From NCBI GenBank assembly GCA_902825215.1, contig LR782234.1, positions 4,030,001 through 4,094,000 on the forward strand: DNA of 64,000 bases, given 5' to 3'. This document shows positions 1 to 8,317 of this stretch, piece after piece. How positions within the stretch are numbered: position 1 is the first letter of the stretch; every line of letters begins with the position of its first letter. The stretch is from Pseudomonas fluorescens. GTDB lineage: Bacteria > Pseudomonadota > Gammaproteobacteria > Pseudomonadales > Pseudomonadaceae. The notes under the pieces are model-generated. The model was given only the letters and a program-made list of their open reading frames with translations, had not been told where the DNA came from and made no database searches. A program made the position numbers and the translations under genes.

Positions 1-96
1 AACCGCACCTACGGCAACACCGCCGACTACGCCCGCGCAGAAGACGAGGATCGCAGCGAAGCGCGCCTCGTGCTCGGCGTGCGGGTGTGGTTCTGA
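1..96 (+). CDS. copB: Copper resistance protein B, C-terminal end (partial)
   Basis: Frame 1 is open from the window edge to TGA at 94-96 and encodes about 31 residues ending in GVRVWF. An aromatic C-terminal residue after alternating hydrophobic residues is typical of the last strand of an outer-membrane beta-barrel. CopB is the outer-membrane member of the cop system. The identification rests on this tail plus the directly following copC and copD. The start lies outside the window, so little more can be judged. Confidence 0.65.
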   Translation, partial: NRTYGNTADYARAEDEDRSEARLVLGVRVWF

Positions 97-128
97 AAAC
101 ACCTATAAAAACCATCCGGAGCTCTTGC

Positions 129-503
129 ATGCGCACTTTGACATTCAGCCTCGTATTCACCAGCGGATTGCTCCTCAGCAGTCTCGCCCAGGCGCACCCG
201 AAACTGCTCTCGTCGACCCCGGCCGAAGGTGCCGAAGGCGGCGCCCCCGGGAAGATCGAATTGCACTTTTCCGAGACCCTGGTCACGCAGTTCTCCGGGG
301 CCAAACTGGTGATGACCGAAATGCCCGGCATGGCCCACGCACCAATGCCGATGAAAGCCAAAGTCAGCGCCGGCAGCGACCCGAAATCCATGCTGATCAC
401 CCCGCTCGCGCCACTGCCCGCCGGTACTTATCAGGTGCAATGGCGGGCGGTGTCTTCCGACACGCACCCGATCACCGGCAACGTCACGTTCAAAGTGAAG
501 TGA
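129..503 (+). CDS. copC: CopC, periplasmic copper-binding protein
   Basis: The product is 124 aa. CopC binds copper in the periplasm and works with CopD. Residues 1 to about 22 form a signal peptide whose cleavage after AQA would leave His as the mature N-terminus, the usual CopC copper ligand. Further ligands are visible in the Met/His-rich stretch MPGMAHAPMPM and in the DTHP motif near the C-terminus. I chose the ATG at 129 because a GGAG sits just upstream and the signal peptide begins there; an upstream in-frame GTG at 87 would add 14 unlikely residues. copD follows after 3 bases. Confidence 0.93.
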   Translation: MRTLTFSLVFTSGLLLSSLAQAHPKLLSSTPAEGAEGGAPGKIELHFSETLVTQFSGAKLVMTEMPGMAHAPMPMKAKVSAGSDPKSMLITPLAPLPAGTYQVQWRAVSSDTHPITGNVTFKVK

Positions 504-506
504 GCG

Positions 507-1376
507 ATGGCTGAACTGATCAACATCGTCCTGCGGTTTGCGCTGTATGTGGATGTGCTGTTGCTGTTCGGGCTGGCGTTGTTCGCGTTGTACAGCGCTG
601 ATTCGGCGTTGCGGTTTCGGCCGATGTTGCGGGGAATGGCGCTGATTGCAGCGCTTTTATCGGTGGCAGGATTGCTACTGATGACCAGCACCATGAGCGG
701 CGAAACCGCGATTGCCGCGCTGTGGCCACACCTGCAAATGATGTTGCGGGAAACCGACGTCGGGCTGGCCTGGGCAATTCGAATCGCCGCGCTGACAGTG
801 CTGTTGATCAGGCCAGAAGCGTGGCTTGCATCGATTAGCGGCGGTGTAGCCCTCGCCTCCCTGGCCTGGAGCGGGCATGGGGCGATGGACGAGGGAGTGC
901 TGCGGTTCTGGCATTTTTTCAGCGACATCCTGCACCTGCTGGCGGCGGGCGCGTGGCTCGGGGCGATGCTCGCGCTGCTGCTGATGGCGCGGGGACGGGT
1001 CGATGCGCCGCGTCTGCGCCTGCTGATTGCTGCGGTCAAACGCTTTGAATGGGTGGGCGCTGCGATAGTGCTGACGCTGACGATCACTGGCGTGATGAAT
1101 TACCTGTTCATCGTCGGCCCCAAGCTGAATGACGTAGTGCTCAGCACCTACGGGGTGCTGCTGACGATCAAGGTTCTGCTGTTTGCGCTGATGTTGCTGC
1201 TGGCGGCGCTGAATCGCTTTCATCTCGGGCCCGCGCTGAAGCAAGCGCTGCGCGATGGAGACGCTACGCTCACGGTAAATGCATTGCGCCGCAGCGTCAG
1301 GTTGGAATTGGCACTTGCCCTGCTGATCGTGGCACTGGTGGCGTGGCTGGGCACATTGAGTCCGGAAGCGGGATGA
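507..1376 (+). CDS. copD: CopD, inner-membrane copper transport protein
   Basis: The product is 289 aa and strongly hydrophobic, with about eight predicted membrane segments. This matches the CopD/PcoD family, which moves copper across the inner membrane in partnership with CopC. Histidines lie near helix ends (for example WPHLQMM and FWHFFSDILHLL) and are candidate metal ligands. The ATG starts 3 bases after the copC stop, so the two are translationally coupled. No terminator is evident before the next gene at 1435. Confidence 0.9.
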   Translation: MAELINIVLRFALYVDVLLLFGLALFALYSADSALRFRPMLRGMALIAALLSVAGLLLMTSTMSGETAIAALWPHLQMMLRETDVGLAWAIRIAALTVLLIRPEAWLASISGGVALASLAWSGHGAMDEGVLRFWHFFSDILHLLAAGAWLGAMLALLLMARGRVDAPRLRLLIAAVKRFEWVGAAIVLTLTITGVMNYLFIVGPKLNDVVLSTYGVLLTIKVLLFALMLLLAALNRFHLGPALKQALRDGDATLTVNALRRSVRLELALALLIVALVAWLGTLSPEAG

Positions 1377-1434
1377 CACCCGCGAAAGGCACTCAGTACA
1401 CTGAGCCACCTCCCCCCTGCAAAGTGCGACTTCA

Positions 1435-2226
1435 ATGACAACACTAAAAAGCACGCTGACCTTCTGTGGCCTGTTGACCCTGACCGCCGCCGCTCACGCC
1501 GAGACCGCTGCAACCCACCTCGACAGCATCCAGCATCAAGGCGAACTGCGCGTCTGCACCACCGGCGACTACAAGCCCTACACCTTCAAACGCGCCGACG
1601 GCGAATTCGAAGGCATCGACATCAGCATGGCCCGCTCGCTGGCCGACAGCCTCGGCGTCAAAGTGCAGTGGGTGCAAACCACCTGGAAAACCCTGATGCC
1701 GGACATGCAGGCCGGCAAATGTGACATCGGCATGGGCGGCATCTCGGTCACCCTCGAGCGGCAGAAAAAAGCCTACTTCAGCAACACCCTCGACACCGAT
1801 GGCAAAATCCCGCTGGTACGCTGCGACGACGTCAGCAAGTACCAGACCGTCGAGCAGATCAACCAGCCCAACGTGCGTCTGGTCGAACCCGCCGGCGGCA
1901 CCAACGAAGCCTTCGTCCACGCCTTCCTGCCCAAAGCGGAATTGGCCCTGCACGACAACGTGACGATCTTCCAGCAACTGCTCGACAACAAGGCCGACGT
2001 GATGATCACCGACGCCTCCGAAGCGCTGTATCAGCAGAAACTCAAACCAGGATTGTGCGCGGTCAACCCGCATCAATACATGCAATATGGCGAGAAGGCT
2101 TACCTGCTGCCGCGCGATGACATCAGCTGGAAACTGTACGTCGATCAGTGGCTGCACCTGAGCAAAGTCACCGGCAAGTATCAGAAGACCTTGAGCGAGT
2201 GGATTGCCGTGCCTGATGCGCAATAA
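1435..2226 (+). CDS. Periplasmic substrate-binding-type protein, PheC (cyclohexadienyl dehydratase)-like
   Basis: The product is 263 aa with a signal peptide ending near AAAHA, followed by a bacterial solute-binding fold (SBP family 3). Its blocks match what I recall of P. aeruginosa PheC, the periplasmic cyclohexadienyl/arogenate dehydratase: TTGDYKPYTF, GGISVTLERQ, GGTNE, DNVTIFQQLLDNKAD and EKAYLLPRDD. The glutamate after the TDA motif (TDASEA) lines up with the PheC catalytic acid. It could be a true dehydratase making phenylpyruvate or phenylalanine in the periplasm, or a binding protein of a polar amino-acid ABC transporter. No ABC permease or ATPase lies beside it, which favours the enzyme. 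Confidence 0.75.
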   Translation: MTTLKSTLTFCGLLTLTAAAHAETAATHLDSIQHQGELRVCTTGDYKPYTFKRADGEFEGIDISMARSLADSLGVKVQWVQTTWKTLMPDMQAGKCDIGMGGISVTLERQKKAYFSNTLDTDGKIPLVRCDDVSKYQTVEQINQPNVRLVEPAGGTNEAFVHAFLPKAELALHDNVTIFQQLLDNKADVMITDASEALYQQKLKPGLCAVNPHQYMQYGEKAYLLPRDDISWKLYVDQWLHLSKVTGKYQKTLSEWIAVPDAQ

Positions 2227-2229
2227 GGC

Positions 2230-2433
2230 TTAGTCGTCGTGCAGCATGCCGGAACTGTATTGGTTAAGACTGCTGCCGATGCTGTTGCCGCCGAACTTCA
2301 GGGTGTTGGCGTTAGGGCTCTGCGGTGATTGGCAGTCGCTGGAGAAACAACTGGTGGTGGTCAGGCCGCCCGCTCCCGAACATGCGTTCAGCACGGAAAC
2401 AACGGCGGCAATCAACAGCAGTCTTGCGACCAT
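2230..2433 (-). CDS. Small putative lipoprotein, function unknown
   Basis: The product is 67 aa. It starts with a short hydrophobic signal and a lipobox-like LNAC at about residues 15-18, so the mature protein would be lipidated at the Cys. The remainder is Ser/Asn/Gly-rich and has two more cysteines (CFSSDC). An AGGA ribosome binding site precedes the ATG at 2433. It is convergent with the PheC-like gene, with only 3 bases between the stop codons. I do not recognise the family. Confidence 0.6.
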   Translation of the reverse strand: MVARLLLIAAVVSVLNACSGAGGLTTTSCFSSDCQSPQSPNANTLKFGGNSIGSSLNQYSSGMLHDD

Positions 2434-2746
2434 GGCTCAAATTCCTCGGGGCGGAAAACAAAGATCTTGTCGCCATATCCTAGGCCCGCACCGTACGCGG
2501 CAAGATGAAACTTCTGTGGCTGACAGCAGGCGTTCAGGATCGCCTTTTCACTAGGCGAGAGTCTTTACGACAACAGGTTTCGATCCTGATTCGTCGAGCC
2601 TCTGCGGCAACGACATCGCGCCGCCGCAGAGAAGCATGGCCTAGGCCTTCACCTCGAGCTAATACCGACCATCGTAAGCAGGTTTACAGATAGGTGACCG
2701 TATAGTTGCCAAAGTACTGATATCTGTTTAAAAGTTCCGGATTTGG
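2434..2746. other. Intergenic region, AT-richer, no gene seen
   Basis: No convincing coding sequence. A hairpin with perfect 9-bp arms CTCTGCGGC/GCCGCAGAG lies at 2600-2631 but has no T-tract, so it is not a standard terminator. The right half becomes AT-rich, marking the left edge of the compositionally distinct patch up to about 4400. Confidence 0.5.
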
Positions 2747-3601
2747 TTACTTCAGATCGGCAACCCTGAACGTGGCGGATGTTTTTCTGAGGCGCTCGGC
2801 CAAATGCTGAAACCTCCACTGCACCGTATAATCAAGACCATTCAATCCGACATAGCTTCTAAATAGAACAAAAATTGCCAAAGAATCTCTGGCAACTGTG
2901 TAAATTGGCGCATATACACCTCTCACACCTGCCGCGAATATATCCTTATGTTGATCGACACCATCTTTCAATACCACCACCTTTCGCTGCGGGGAATAAT
3001 TAATTGAGAAGACCCCAGCCAAAAACTTTACCGACACAAGAAACTTATAACAATCGAATTCTTCGAGAGGTTTTGAGTACTGCTCAACAATTACCTTTGC
3101 ATGCTTCTCCAGGCTCGCCATACGCACAACATCAAACTGACCATTCCAATGGACATTACTGAAAGACGCCTCAGGAAAAAGTTTCCCGTAAACCCCATGC
3201 GTTAACACCAACGTTTTACAGCCATTTCTGTAGTGACGTCGCGAACAATATCCTTCAATCAATTTTTCGAAACCTTCCCGGTGTTTCAAATAATTACCGA
3301 ACCTATTATTAGAAAGTACCTCTCCAAACTGTTTAGACGCGAACGAAATTTGAAGCGCTGCCTCTACTGAACGATGAACTGCAGCCACCATTGCCACTAA
3401 AGGCAAAGATACGCCAGCGATCGCAATAGGAAACTTATAGACATCAAAGAAGGTTTGAACACAGGCAGCTTTGAAACACCATACTAATGGTTCTTCGGCC
3501 ATGGCAATAAAAACGCCGAGAGTCATACCGGAAAGAATCGGAATTAGGAGCACCAACCAAAATAACTTGGTTTTCGCCAAATGTTTATGATTCAAATCCA
3601 C
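2747..3601 (-). CDS. Membrane protein of unknown function in an AT-rich patch
   Basis: The product is 284 aa. Two hydrophobic segments occupy about residues 10-33 and 52-75, and a soluble domain of about 200 residues follows. The stretch YKFPIAIAGVSLPLVAMVAA followed by HRS, and the later NRFGNYLKHREGF, resemble as I recall two-helix membrane effectors found near retrons and other defence genes; this is a weak inference. The start is a GTG at 3601 with a strong GGAGG 8 bases upstream. The gene is visibly richer in A and T than its neighbours and no operon partner is nearby, suggesting transfer. I cannot assign a function. Confidence 0.7.
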   Translation of the reverse strand: MDLNHKHLAKTKLFWLVLLIPILSGMTLGVFIAMAEEPLVWCFKAACVQTFFDVYKFPIAIAGVSLPLVAMVAAVHRSVEAALQISFASKQFGEVLSNNRFGNYLKHREGFEKLIEGYCSRRHYRNGCKTLVLTHGVYGKLFPEASFSNVHWNGQFDVVRMASLEKHAKVIVEQYSKPLEEFDCYKFLVSVKFLAGVFSINYSPQRKVVVLKDGVDQHKDIFAAGVRGVYAPIYTVARDSLAIFVLFRSYVGLNGLDYTVQWRFQHLAERLRKTSATFRVADLK

Positions 3602-3926
3602 TTAAAGCCTCCACTACTTACTGAAAAGACCAAACGAAACGCCAGCAATTTTGAGAAGCCAACGATATCGATGTACAACAGAAATCGATCAATCATTCCA
3701 TCATCTAATGATCAACAAACCATTCAAAAATCTCATCACCCCGATGAGACTCAACGCGCTTAGCCGCTTAAGCAGGATTTATGACCAGGCACACCCTGGA
3801 CGTCGTCCACGGGAACGTAAAAGTCGTGCATCAGGGCGCTGGAGTTCAACGCCCAAAAGGGGACGGATGTATTTACCGCAGACTCTTTTACTGCCGAGCA
3901 CCCAGCACTAGTTAAATCCTTTTCTT
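3602..3926. other. Intergenic region with a possible mobile-element scar
   Basis: No supported gene. The region is AT-rich on the left. At about 3855-3875 it carries aaaaggggacggatgtattt, which resembles the aaaggggacagatttatt stretch I have seen beside REP-associated or IS200-like transposase genes. No transposase frame is present. Confidence 0.35.
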
Positions 3927-4304
3927 TTATCCACGGTGAATGATTGAATCATTTAGCGCGACGACAACTCTCGAAATCCATGAAAGATCTACATCCTGCA
4001 GCGCCTGTTGTTCCCCGGAGGACGTAGTAAGCACGATTGTGTAGAGAGTCTTCTGCATAAAAAACCAGGCAAAACCTGCAAAAAACAATACAACGGACGC
4101 CGTATTGATACCTTTGTTGTATCCGATAATCGCCCCAACGATCATGAGGAGTACGGGCCAGGTCCGGTTAGGGTTGATTTGTGAGGTTTTCACTGCCGTA
4201 ACTCCGCTCATCGCGAACGTCTTTCGCCCCGGAAGGATGAATCGGCTGTTGGTAACCTTTACTTCACGTTCGTCAAAAAAGACCTTTTCTTGCTGAGCGT
4301 CCAT
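3927..4304 (-). CDS. DUF6232 family membrane protein
   Basis: The product is 125 aa. A short N-terminal strand region (VFFDEREVKVTNSRFILPGRKTFAMSG-like) is followed by two closely spaced hydrophobic segments at about residues 45-80 and a C-terminal domain ending WISRVVVALNDSI. This is the layout of DUF6232 proteins, whose role is unknown. I chose the ATG at 4304 because AGGAG precedes it; an in-frame ATG at 4325 is less well placed. It stands alone in its orientation. Confidence 0.7.
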   Translation of the reverse strand: MDAQQEKVFFDEREVKVTNSRFILPGRKTFAMSGVTAVKTSQINPNRTWPVLLMIVGAIIGYNKGINTASVVLFFAGFAWFFMQKTLYTIVLTTSSGEQQALQDVDLSWISRVVVALNDSIIHRG

Positions 4305-4507
4305 TGCTTCTCCTTTCACAGGCATGTGGTTTTGTAGGTCTAGACGATAGAGATTTAGCCATCAAATAGCCACCTCATGCTAGTCGGCTGACGTGGAAAA
4401 GCATTCTCAAACGCCACGGAGTGTCATGGAAGAGCATCTGCAAGCCCACCATCCTCAATCCTGATAAACTCCCCTACCTTCCAGCCTCACCCAATCCAGA
4501 ACCGCCA

Positions 4508-5503
4508 ATGTCCCCTATTCCCGCCGCACCCGCCCCACTCTCCCGCCGCTTCTCCGTCGCCCCCATGATGGATTGGACTGACCGCCATTGCCGTTTCTTC
4601 CTACGCCTCCTGTCGAAGAACGCCCTCCTTTACACCGAAATGGTCACTACTGGCGCTCTGCTCAACGGCGATCACGAACGCTTCCTGCGTCACAACGAAG
4701 CCGAGCACCCTCTCGCCTTGCAGTTGGGCGGTAGCGTTCCGTTGGATCTGGCCGCCTGCGCCCGCATGGCCCAGGAGCACGGTTACGACGAGGTGAACCT
4801 CAACGTCGGCTGCCCAAGCGATCGTGTGCAGAACAACATGATCGGCGCGTGCCTGATGGGTCATCCACAGTTGGTGGCGGATTGTGTAAAGGCGATGCGT
4901 GATGCGGTGTCGATTCCGGTGACGGTGAAGCATCGGATCGGCATCAACGGTCGGGACAGTTACGCCGAGCTGTGTGATTTTGTCGGTACGGTACGCGATG
5001 CCGGGTGTACCAGTTTTACCGTGCATGCGCGGATTGCGATTCTGGAGGGGTTGTCGCCGAAGGAGAATCGCGACATTCCGCCGTTGCGCTATGACGTGGC
5101 GGCGCAGTTGAAGGCGGATTTTCCGGAGCTGGAGATTGTGCTGAATGGCGGGATCAAGACGCTGGAGGCCTGTCATGAGCATTTGCAGACGTTCGACGGT
5201 GTGATGCTCGGGCGTGAGGCTTATCACAATCCGTATTTGCTGGCGCAGGTCGATCAGCAGTTGTTTGGCAGTGCGGCACCGGTGATCAGTCGGGCCGAGG
5301 CGTTGGCGCAGTTGCGTCCTTATATAGCCGAGCATTTGCTGGCCGGTGGGGCGATGCATCACATCACGCGGCATGTGTTGGGCCTGGGCACGGGGTTCCC
5401 GGGGGCGCGGAAATTTCGTCAGTTGTTGTCGGTGGATATTCACAAGGCCAAGGATCCGTTGGCGTTGCTGGATCAGGCGGCTGAGTTGCTTGAAGGGCGT
5501 TGA
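4508..5503 (+). CDS. dusA: tRNA-dihydrouridine(20/20a) synthase DusA
   Basis: The product is 331 aa. DusA is an FMN- and NADPH-dependent enzyme reducing uridines 20/20a in the tRNA D-loop. Visible signatures are VAPMMDWTDRHCR at the N-terminus, the ELALQLGG-type strand, NLNVGCPSDRVQ with the catalytic Cys, VKHRIGI, FTVHAR and NGGIKT for FMN phosphate binding, and VMLGREAYHNP. The ATG at 4508 gives the usual N-terminus; upstream extension to 4421 would add 29 unrelated residues. A terminator-like hairpin follows at 5521. Confidence 0.96.
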   Translation: MSPIPAAPAPLSRRFSVAPMMDWTDRHCRFFLRLLSKNALLYTEMVTTGALLNGDHERFLRHNEAEHPLALQLGGSVPLDLAACARMAQEHGYDEVNLNVGCPSDRVQNNMIGACLMGHPQLVADCVKAMRDAVSIPVTVKHRIGINGRDSYAELCDFVGTVRDAGCTSFTVHARIAILEGLSPKENRDIPPLRYDVAAQLKADFPELEIVLNGGIKTLEACHEHLQTFDGVMLGREAYHNPYLLAQVDQQLFGSAAPVISRAEALAQLRPYIAEHLLAGGAMHHITRHVLGLGTGFPGARKFRQLLSVDIHKAKDPLALLDQAAELLEGR

Positions 5504-5520
5504 TTGAAGTTTTGCGTGTG

Positions 5521-5553
5521 CGGGCAATGCATGAGCGTTGCCCGGTGTTTTGT
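5521..5553 (+). terminator. Terminator-like hairpin after dusA
   Basis: CGGGCAA at 5521-5527 pairs with TTGCCCG at 5538-5544 around a 10-base loop, followed by GTGTTTTGTTG. It lies 17 bases after the dusA stop and before the next gene. Confidence 0.55.
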
Positions 5554-5578
5554 TGTACGGACAGGATGTCTTTCGGTT

Positions 5579-5959
5579 ATGCCCACGTTTAAACGTGCTC
5601 TATTCAATCGCTTCACCCTCCTCGTTTTGTGCTCGACGATTTCTACCAGCGTCTTCGCCGACTGCAATTTTGCGCGAGGATGTGGTGAAGGAAGCGGCAG
5701 CCCTTTTGAGTCGACGCAAATGTCCGGCTTTATGGTGTTCACGACGACGATGGTGTCGGTCGATGGAACCTCGGACGTATCCGGCCTTAAAAAACGAGTT
5801 TATTCGGCTAAGGAAATCGAAGCAGCGCGATACTTCCTCGCCAGCGACGGCATGCTGCAGGCCGCGTATTTCACCTCGGCCTTGCAGCGCTATCGCCAGG
5901 AGTCGTCGGATTCGACGTTAAACGATCTCGCCGTTGCGGCGTTGATCAGCGCTCAGTAA
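5579..5959 (+). CDS. Exported DUF2388 family protein
   Basis: The product is 126 aa. Residues 1 to about 27 form a signal peptide ending SVFA, followed by a Cys pair (CNFARGC) and a domain running from VFTTTMVSVDGTSD through EIEAARYFLASDG to NDLAVAALIS. This pattern matches the small secreted DUF2388 proteins of Pseudomonas as I know them; their role is unknown. I chose the ATG at 5579 because the signal peptide starts there. The stop abuts the convergent uppP stop with no spacer. Confidence 0.75.
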   Translation: MPTFKRALFNRFTLLVLCSTISTSVFADCNFARGCGEGSGSPFESTQMSGFMVFTTTMVSVDGTSDVSGLKKRVYSAKEIEAARYFLASDGMLQAAYFTSALQRYRQESSDSTLNDLAVAALISAQ

Positions 5960-6793
5960 TCAGGCTGCCGCAGCCGCGGTCCAGTTGACCCAGCCAAACC
6001 CCCACGTCGCCAGAATCAACAACCCAAAACCAATCCGATACCAGGCAAACGCCGCATAGCTGTGATTCGCAATAAACTTCAGCAAACCGCGCACGGCGAT
6101 CATCGCGAAGATGAACGCCGTGACGAAGCCGAGGGCGAAGACTGGCAGGTCGTTGGGCTGGAACAGGTCGCGGTATTTGTAGCCGGAGTACACGGCGGCG
6201 CCGACCATGGTGGGCATGGCGAGGAAGAACGAGAATTCGGTGGCGGCTTTGCGCGACAGGCCGAATAACAGGCCGCCAATGATTGTTGAGCCGGAGCGTG
6301 AGGTGCCGGGGATCATCGCCAGGCATTGTACGAAACCTATTTTCAGCGCGTCGGACCAGCGCATGTCGTCGACGTGTTCGACGCTGATCACATGGCTGCG
6401 TTGTTCGGCCCACAGCATCACGATGCCACCGACGACCAGTGCCACGGCGACGGTGATCGGGTTGAACAGGTATTCATGGATGGCGTCGGCGAACAGCACA
6501 CCCAGGACAACGGCCGGCAAAAACGCGATCAACAAGTTGAGGGTGAAGCGTTGTGCATTGCGTTCGGTTGGGAGGCCTTTGACGATGTCGAAGATTTTTG
6601 GTCGAAACTCCCAGACCACGGCGAGGATGGCGCCCAGTTGAATAATGATGTTGAACGCCATTGCGCGCTCACCGCCGAACTTCAGCAAGTCGGCGACGAT
6701 GATCTGGTGGCCGGTGCTTGAAATCGGCAGGAACTCGGTCAGGCCTTCTACCGCGCCTAATATCAACACCTGGAAAAAAGTCCAGAAATCCAT
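5960..6793 (-). CDS. uppP: Undecaprenyl-diphosphatase UppP (BacA)
   Basis: The product is 277 aa and polytopic. UppP removes a phosphate from undecaprenyl pyrophosphate on the periplasmic side, recycling the carrier for peptidoglycan and polysaccharide synthesis; extra copies give bacitracin resistance. The two family signatures are present: EGLTEFLPISSTGH near residue 17 and PGTSRSGST near residue 160. A strong GGAGG lies 5 bases before the ATG. It sits just upstream of the exopolysaccharide locus, which would use the same lipid carrier, but it is a separate transcription unit. Confidence 0.95.
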   Translation of the reverse strand: MDFWTFFQVLILGAVEGLTEFLPISSTGHQIIVADLLKFGGERAMAFNIIIQLGAILAVVWEFRPKIFDIVKGLPTERNAQRFTLNLLIAFLPAVVLGVLFADAIHEYLFNPITVAVALVVGGIVMLWAEQRSHVISVEHVDDMRWSDALKIGFVQCLAMIPGTSRSGSTIIGGLLFGLSRKAATEFSFFLAMPTMVGAAVYSGYKYRDLFQPNDLPVFALGFVTAFIFAMIAVRGLLKFIANHSYAAFAWYRIGFGLLILATWGFGWVNWTAAAAA

Positions 6794-7271
6794 TAATCCT
6801 CCATCAGAGCGCTCTTTGAGAGCGACCGGTCAACTGCACTCAGGAATTGAGTATCGGAAATAAAGATTGGCACGCCATTACCCATTGCCTGACGCGGCGC
6901 CGGCAGAATATGTCTTATCAAAAGCCACACTCAAGTCATGTTAGTAATCGTCGGCCGACGAACTACTCAAGAATATATTTAGTGCTGGAGTGGAAAAAAG
7001 TTGGTGCGCACAATAAAGTGTGATCCAGCGCACAGTCTATCGGATGGCAATACAGTGGCAGATCGACATAAATAAAGCTGTCGCAATAGACTCAAAATAG
7101 TGGCACCATCGCATATCGCCATCATCTAAGCCGTAGTTCACTCTCTCGAGAAAATCAACTAAAAGCCTGAAAAGCTTACTTATTGTTAGAAATCTCGCGA
7201 GGCACGTCTAAAATCCGCGCAAATGTTACCAATTGTCAGTCACAGATGAGAACCGGTGCTTTAACATCCCG
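6794..7271. other. Regulatory region between uppP and the exopolysaccharide regulator genes
   Basis: No gene seen in this 478-bp AT-rich region. It contains a perfect 14-bp palindrome at 6948-6961, the segment AAAATAGTGGCAC at 7094-7106 that nearly recurs upstream of the gene at 9359, and TTGTTAGAA at 7183-7191 that recurs exactly at 9183-9191. Confidence 0.6.
6948..6961. promoter_or_regulatory. Perfect 14-bp palindrome TCGTCGGCCGACGA
   Basis: The 14 bases are self-complementary and lie in the non-coding region about 310 bp upstream of the regulator gene at 7272. The length and symmetry fit a dimeric DNA-binding protein site. Which protein binds is unknown. Confidence 0.4.
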
Positions 7272-8039
7272 ATGTCAGCACCTAATTCGAGTCAATGCAC
7301 GATGCTCTCAGCGAACTTGGCGACTAGAAGCCCGCGCCCGACAAATGACGAACCCGGTGTTCTTACTCTGGGGCGTACCCGTGGCGTGGCCGAACATTTT
7401 AGAACGCTAATCGCCCAGCATGTCCGCAGCGATATGGCGCTTGAAGCCAGTGCCTACGCTAGTTCATATAACTTTAATGAACACGTGGGATCGTACCGGG
7501 CAATATTCCTGGTTATCGATAGCCCACAGGCTCTCGAGGACAATCTTGCACTGGTGGAAAATCTGCGCAGCGATAACTTCAAGCCCATTATTTGCGCGGT
7601 TATCACCGGACGCGGCGCCTTCAACAAGATCAAGTACTATCTGGCGGGTGCTGATATTTGTATCAAACTCAACACGCTTTCCGATGACGGTACAGAGTTA
7701 CTGGCGGAGTTCTTTACCAGTGAAGAATGGCAGCGCAACATCAGTCTTACGCTTGATCCGACACGCATTTGCCTGATGGACAAGAGCAAGAAACTCGATA
7801 TCTCGTTTGCCGAGATGAAGATTCTCGAAGCCTTTGCGCAAACCGGCAACCACATCCTGAGCCATGATGAAATCGCCGGCATCATGGGTCTCAATACCAA
7901 TTTCTACGACCCTCGGGCGCTGGAAAAATCAATCAGTCGCTTGCGTGGAAAAATAAAGGACATGTATGGTACAAACGCGATTCAGAGCATTCGCGGTTAC
8001 GGCTATCGCCTGCTGCGGGGTCTGATATCGACTGCCTGA
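7272..8039 (+). CDS. OmpR-type winged-helix regulator with atypical receiver-like domain
   Basis: The product is 255 aa if translation starts at the ATG at 7272; a TTG at 7233 and an ATG at 7302 are alternatives and none has a clear ribosome binding site. The C-terminal about 95 residues form an OmpR/PhoB winged helix (LDISFAEMKILEAFA, then ALEKSISRLRGKIK and IQSIRGYGYRLL). The N-terminal part reads as a receiver: YRAIFLVIDSP could hold the phospho-acceptor Asp, AVITGRG the Thr, and GADICIKL the Lys. The acidic pair normally found after the first strand is missing. It probably controls the adjacent exopolysaccharide genes, possibly without phosphorylation; this is inference. Confidence 0.78.
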   Translation: MSAPNSSQCTMLSANLATRSPRPTNDEPGVLTLGRTRGVAEHFRTLIAQHVRSDMALEASAYASSYNFNEHVGSYRAIFLVIDSPQALEDNLALVENLRSDNFKPIICAVITGRGAFNKIKYYLAGADICIKLNTLSDDGTELLAEFFTSEEWQRNISLTLDPTRICLMDKSKKLDISFAEMKILEAFAQTGNHILSHDEIAGIMGLNTNFYDPRALEKSISRLRGKIKDMYGTNAIQSIRGYGYRLLRGLISTA

Positions 8040-8317
8040 GTCTCGGGCAGCCAATCCCTTTTGCAACGTACGAAGGATCGTCCAATGCAGCCATACAGCT
8101 CCTTTTCTGCTCCGCTTCTGTTTGAAATCAAGCAATTGAATGAGCGCGTCAACACGACCCATAACAATAAAACTCCATAACATAGCAGCAGTTCGAGTGG
8201 AATTTATCGAGGGCCAATCTTGGGCCCAGACCCTGCCTATCGATTACTTCCGAGGAAGCTATTGCTCGCCTGCCGATTTTCTTTTAGCCAATTTTGGTAT
8301 GTATTCAGGAGAGAGAC

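Noticed and set aside
2600..2631. Hairpin CTCTGCGGC/GCCGCAGAG as a possible small RNA or retron RNA
   Set aside because: No promoter, T-tract or reverse transcriptase nearby to support it.
2505..2693. A short plus-strand frame beginning MKLLWLTAG in the 2434-2746 gap
   Set aside because: No ribosome binding site and low-complexity Arg/Ser/Thr content after the first residues.
3651..3911. An 86-residue plus-strand frame in the AT-rich gap
   Set aside because: Arg/Ser-rich, no start signal, no resemblance to known proteins; it spans a possible insertion scar.
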